A model generated the notes under the pieces. The model worked only from the letters and a program-made list of their open reading frames with translations, was not told the origin of the DNA and ran no database searches. Both the position numbers and the translations under genes were made by a program. Of a stretch of 64,000 nucleotides of DNA, positions 59,375 through 64,000 are shown in pieces (the first letter of the stretch is position 1; each line of letters opens with the position of its first letter). The DNA comes from Calycina herbarum (taxonomy: Eukaryota; Ascomycota; Leotiomycetes; Helotiales; Pezizellaceae), in the NCBI GenBank assembly GCA_001414485.1, contig LLEY01000055.1, positions 1-64,000 of the forward strand, read 5' to 3'.

Positions 59375-60631
59375 TATCTTTATAAACTATTAATTAAAAG
59401 TTTTAAAATTAAAACTTTGATTTTATTACTATATATATATTTAGAATTCTAAGTTTTAGACGCTATATAATTTTACTTAGCGATTCGCTTAAAAATACCT
59501 TTATAATCTTATTTTTTTCTTCTTCTTTTAATAACTTTTTAATATAAATTAGTCTTAGTCTTATATTTTATAACTTTTATATTTATATAGTAATAAAATC
59601 AAAGTTTTAATTTTAAAATTTTTAATTAATAATTTATAAAGATATTAAAATATTAAAATCGCGATTTTAGATATGTTTTTAGTTAGCTAGTTCGCTTATT
59701 TAGCTGGTTCGCTATATATATACGTTAATAGTTTATAGAGATATTAAAATATTAAAATCGCGATTTTAGATATATTTTTAGTTAGCTAGTTCGCTTGTTT
59801 AGCTAGTTCGCTATATATATACGTTATACCTTTCTTATTTATTATCTAACTATTTTTAGTAATAGTAATTACCTAGTTTAGTAGAAATCCACTGTTTTAG
59901 TACTAAGAGACGAGATTATTTTTTATAGTAATAATTATAAATAGTAGAATACTCTAGTCTTAGGTATTAACTCTCTAGATTACTATAACTTATTCTTAAT
60001 TACTAGGCTATATTCTTTTTACTCTTATATATCCTTCTAAGCTTATAATAACTATTATAGTTAAGATAATATCTATTATAAACCTGGTCTTATTAAAGTT
60101 ATAAACATCTATATCGTAGATTCTATACTTTACTATTATATTTTATATAAGCTTAAACTAGCTACGAATAACTTCTAGATCTTCGTACTTAGCTCTCTAG
60201 TAGTCGTATTTTCGCTAGAAGCGTGTCTAGAGTTCTAGGTAACGCTTAATAAAGTTAGAAGCCTAACGCGTTCTAACGCGTAGCGCGTCGCGTGCTTTAA
60301 GAAGTCGATTTACTATATTCTTAACTATAGATATCTATAAAGGAAATCCTTTAATAGCTAGGTTAAGGATATGTTAAATAAGTACTAATTCCTCTAGGTC
60401 GTTTATTTTCTATGAATTAGCTAGAATATCGCGTTATAAAAGTATACTAAGTAAACGTCGACCTAGCTTATAGTAATCTATAGAATTAGTCCTAGCTACA
60501 GCTCGAGTACGTAAATTTAAGTCTTTTTACATAGCCTAGATAGCTAAGACTAAGCGGCTTTCGTTATTTTTCTAAGGTATCGTTTATTATAGAGAAATTT
60601 AATATTTAACAGAGGTATAGTAGAGGCGCGG

Positions 60632-61094
60632 TATAACGAAACTCAAACGAACTAAACAAAGATAACTAAGTCTCGAAGGTTAGTATATAGGTAAGAAGTA
60701 CAGATACGCTAGGTTGTTTACTTAGAAGTAAACTCGTTACTTATATCAAAGATATTAAATAAGATAATAAGATTAATAACTAAAGTTGAGTACGAAGCCC
60801 CTATCTAATAACAGACGTACTAGTCTTATATAGAACCTTTGTTCCTAAGTACGTTGCTTACATCGCTCGCGCCGCTTACGTTGCTTACGATTAAGATAAT
60901 TAAAGCGATATAGGCGATCACGTTATATAACCCTATATAACTTCTAATATTACTATAATAGTAAGATCCTGAAATCCCTAATATTCTCTATATTACTGAT
61001 TTCCTCCTATATTACTTTCCTTTCCTAGATATTATATCTTATTCTATTAGAATACTATCTAGACTACTTTCTACGTATACCGTGGTTCGTAACA
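60632..61094 (-). repeat. 3' LTR of gypsy G2
   Basis: 463 bp, starts TATAACGAAACTCAAACG and ends GGTTCGTAACA; alignable over its length with the LTRs of G1 and A. Confidence 0.92.
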
Positions 61095-64000
61095 CTATCC
61101 CCTTCTTAGACTAGCATATCCCTACGCTTAAGTATAGCTTAAGAAATATCGTTAAGAGGCTAGCAGCCTCTCTAGTTCCTATTATATCGTTAACACCTCT
61201 TCTAAAAGATAAGCTTAAATAATATAGAACTCTTAACACTCTTCGAATTAAACGTTTAAGACGTAAAATAATTCCTTATACTTATTATATAAATACAAAA
61301 ACCAGTTATTAATATATCAGCGTTCCTAGTAGTTCTAAGTACTCTAAGTATACTAGGAAGAGCAAATCCTATAATATTAAGTTATAAAATCGAATACTCT
61401 TACTTTTCAAGTAAGAATCTATTAATACTTAGAAGCAGAGATTATAAGAGAAGGAAGAGACAGCCTATAAGATTTAGGAAGAAGCTATATAGAAGATCCT
61501 TCGCCTATAAAAACAACAACGCTTTCTTATAAAGCAGGAGTAAGAGATACTCCGTCGTAGTCTTACTAATCTATAAGAACTTAATAAAGCTAATAAGAAA
61601 GAAAGAGTAGAGAAGGAGAAAGAAGAGAGAGAACTAAAGGTTGCCTAGCTAGCAGCCTCTTCCTCTTCTAATAACCCTACTCTTATTACTAAGCCGACCC
61701 TTGATTCGGCTTTTCTTAAGACTTTCTCTTCTAACTACGAAATATAAGTAACTCTAGGTTTTAGTAGTAGAACCTCCGAAGTTCCTCTAAGTAATAGTTA
61801 AGATTGCTTTTTAGCTCCTAAGTATTTTCTAAATATAAGTAATCTAACTATTTAATTAAATACTTAATCTTACCTCTAATAATCTTATAGTTAAGAATTC
61901 TTTCGACTTTATATTTAGTATTTAGATTAACTAGTTAAATTTTTATAATTAGAGCTAGTAGTGCTCCTAGTAGTACTAGTTTAAGTAAGGATATATAGAA
62001 TACTAGGTAGATGTTTATTATCTTTAATAATACTAATTTATAATTTAAAGGTCTCTTAACTTGTTTAATTTTAAATAGTCTAAGTTTTTTATAATCTAGT
62101 TTATTACTTAGTCTTTTTATATTAATATTCTTTTATACTAAGTAGACTTTATCCCTCTTTTTTAGTATTAGCTCTTAACTATATTATTTATTATAATAGT
62201 ATACGTTTCTCTCTATTATAAATTATAGGTCCTTTATAAGTTCCTTATATAGACTCTTAATTTTCGAGACCTAAATATAAGTAAGTTAGTTATTAATAGT
62301 TATAGATAGTAGTTCTTAATATACTATTAATTTATACCTAAAATTAGTATAGAATAGTATAATAAGTATTATTTTTATTACTAAACTATTATAAGTAAAC
62401 TATACTAAGAGTAGCAGTTCTACCTAGTTATCTTACTAGTAGTTTATATAATAATAAAGGTATATTTTAACTACTTAATTTATTTATTTGTTTCTTTTAT
62501 TTATTTAAGAGTAGAAAGCTATAGAAAGCTTTCTTTTTATACTTAATTATTTTATAAGAGTAATCTAAAATTTTAAGATAAAGAGCTTGTCTCTATCTAA
62601 GAGTATTTCTTCTAGTAGTTTATATCTTAAAACTACTTTCTTAAGGAATATAAATACTAATTCCTTAGCTATACTTAACTCTATATATACTATTAGGATT
62701 ATATATTTTATAAGTTATTCTATAATAACTAGGATTATATTATATTTAACTCTTATTATTAAATCTTTAGATTTTAGTAATTTAATAATAAAATCTATAG
62801 ATATTAATTTCTAAGGTATTTATAGTATTAGAGTAGTATTTATCTATCTATAAGAAGTATAGTAGGAAGCCTTATTCTTAGTATAGGTATTATATTCTAT
62901 TATTACTTTCTTAACTATTATAAATAACTAATTAATATAGTAATATTATCTTATCCTCTAGAGGGTTCTATAAATTTCTTAATAACCGTAAGTAGGTATA
63001 GTATAGTATTCTTATATAAACTCCTTTATATATAAGCTAGAGACCTATAATTTCCCTTTTATATATTAGTTATAACCCTTATATATGTTTTAAATTTTAT
63101 CTATCTAGATATTATTTATTACTACTATCTTATATATAATAGGTACTAAGTCTCTATTCTTAAGAGTTTTTAAGATCGTAATCTTCTTATACTCCTTATT
63201 TCTCTCGTATCTAGGTTTTTAGCTAAGAGTATTAGCTCGAGTATTTAACGTTCTCTTTATATGTTAAATAATAATATTAAATCCTTTTAATATCTTTAAC
63301 TATCTAGCTAATTATCTAGTCGTAAGTTTCTTAGTAGTTATAAATATCTTAAAGTTCTTATAGTTAGATAAAACTATAACTAGGTATTTTACTAACTATA
63401 AATAAATTCTCTAGTATTCTAAAGCTAATACTATAATAAGCAGTTCCTTATCGAATATACTATAGTTTTATTATACTAGGTTAAATGTTTTAGAATAATA
63501 TATAACTAGTATAAGTTTTCCTTTTTCGTTTAGTTATAAGTAAATCGTACTTATAGATATATCTAAGACATCTATTTTAATTATACTTAGCTTTTCTATA
63601 TTAAAGTTATATAGAATAGGTTTTTCTATAAACCTTACTTTAATTTTTTAAAAAGTATTCTTAGCTTATTTATTCTAAATAAATTTAATAGCTTTCTTAA
63701 CTAGTATTATTATTAGTTTAGTAATCTTTATATAGTCTTATATAAAAGGATAGTAAAAGTTTATAAATCTAAGGAAGGACTGTATATCTTTTATATTTTC
63801 TAGTAATTTCTAGTTTAAGATGTCTTAGATCTTTGCTAGATCTATTTCTATTTTTCCTAGGCTAAATACCTATCTTAGGAAAAGTGTCTAAGTTACTTTA
63901 AACTTATATTTTAAAAGTTTTAATTAAGAGTTTACTTTTATAAGTTATTATAAAACTTCTTTAATATATCTCTTATATTCTTCTTCTTTTTCTAAGAAGA
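60632..64000 (-). mobile_element. Ty3/gypsy retrotransposon G2 (3' part; continues beyond window)
   Basis: Left LTR 60632-61094 (463 bp) followed by the minus-strand C-terminal half of pol, collinear with G1 from 49782 onward: chromodomain near 61800-61930, integrase, RNase H and part of RT. It is inserted in the N-terminal part of Q. The right LTR and target duplication are outside the window. RIP-mutated like G1. Confidence 0.92.

Larger units (their letters stand above)
57431..59725. mobile_element. MITE family D, copy D4, nested in D5 and split by P4
   Basis: Segments 57431-57513 and 59375-59725, TA at 57429-57430 and 59726-59727; 432 bp without P4. It shows the uninterrupted centre of the MITE (TACTATATATATATTTAGAA near 59427), the place where E entered D2 and P3 entered D5. 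Confidence 0.9.
48670..59824. mobile_element. MITE family D, copy D5, nested in Q and split by P3 and D4
   Basis: Ends at 48670 and 59824 with TA on each side (48668-48669, 59825-59826). Own segments 48670-48962, 57388-57428 and 59728-59824 plus retained TA sum to 433 bp once P3 and D4 are removed. Orientation is opposite to D4. Confidence 0.9.
42264..60631 (-). mobile_element. pogo-like transposon Q, host element of the right stack
   Basis: Left terminus ACGTGTATATATAACGAAC at 42264 after TA (42262-42263); its two 17-bp units (core GCGAACCAGC) match MITE D. Own segments: 42264-43061, 44444-44509, 48526-48667 and 59827-60631, about 1.81 kb; the right end lies beyond gypsy G2. Minus-strand transposase: C-terminal zinc knuckle (YNTRTC) near 42410-42440, catalytic block YNFNKTRF near 60085-60110, HTH region near 60290-60600. 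It is disrupted by T, R, D5 and G2. Confidence 0.85.

Overview
This window looks like nuclear DNA of a filamentous ascomycete with a two-speed genome. About 59 kb is AT-rich repeat sequence and one island of ordinary composition (about 36.75-41.5 kb) holds a spliced gene. In the repeat DNA, CpA and TpG are nearly gone, TpA is everywhere and CpG persists, and almost every element gene is broken by TAG/TAA where Trp or Gln is expected. That is the signature of repeat-induced point mutation (RIP, CpA to TpA on both strands).

The repeats form two nested stacks that I could take apart base by base, because most insertions keep an exact target-site duplication (TSD). Left stack: a pogo/Fot1-like DNA transposon (P0, off the left edge to 34084, minus strand) was hit by a MITE (D1, 1-182), by a Ty3/gypsy element (A, 284-15726; itself hit by a short LINE-like insertion X at 4219-5195 and by a second gypsy element B at 5742-12857), by a second MITE copy (D2, 15825-22608, holding another MITE E, which holds a Ty1/copia element F at 16133-22038), and by an LTR element without recognisable pol (J, 23563-33854). 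J holds a pogo element (P1, 24730-32306) that holds a solo LTR (U) and the gypsy chromovirus V (26692-32155). A further pogo element K (34842-36699) borders the gene island.

Gene island: one predicted gene (38585 to about 40700, plus strand, four exons) encodes an acidic, probably nuclear protein whose C-terminal half resembles a fungal DUF7587-type domain. Its 3' end seems frameshifted. Its upstream region is made of degenerate direct repeats.

Right stack: after a MITE (M, 41745-42167) a pogo element Q (from 42264, minus strand) is interrupted by a Tc1/mariner element T (43064-44441), by pogo R (44512-48523, holding pogo S and a solo LTR), by MITE D5 (48670-59824, holding pogo P3, which holds gypsy G1 at 49318-55894, and MITE D4, which holds pogo P4) and by gypsy G2 (60632 to beyond the window).

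Subtracting the nested insertions gives the same size for every copy of a family (MITE D: 433, 432 and 433 bp; complete pogo elements: 1.84-1.86 kb), which supports the reconstruction. Main observations: all pogo-like terminal repeats here carry two direct 17-bp units with a shared scaffold and a family-specific core; MITE D shares its ends with Q and is probably its non-autonomous derivative; the gypsy family appears to use a self-complementary primer site; RIP fades inside K toward the gene. No rRNA, tRNA or CRISPR was seen.
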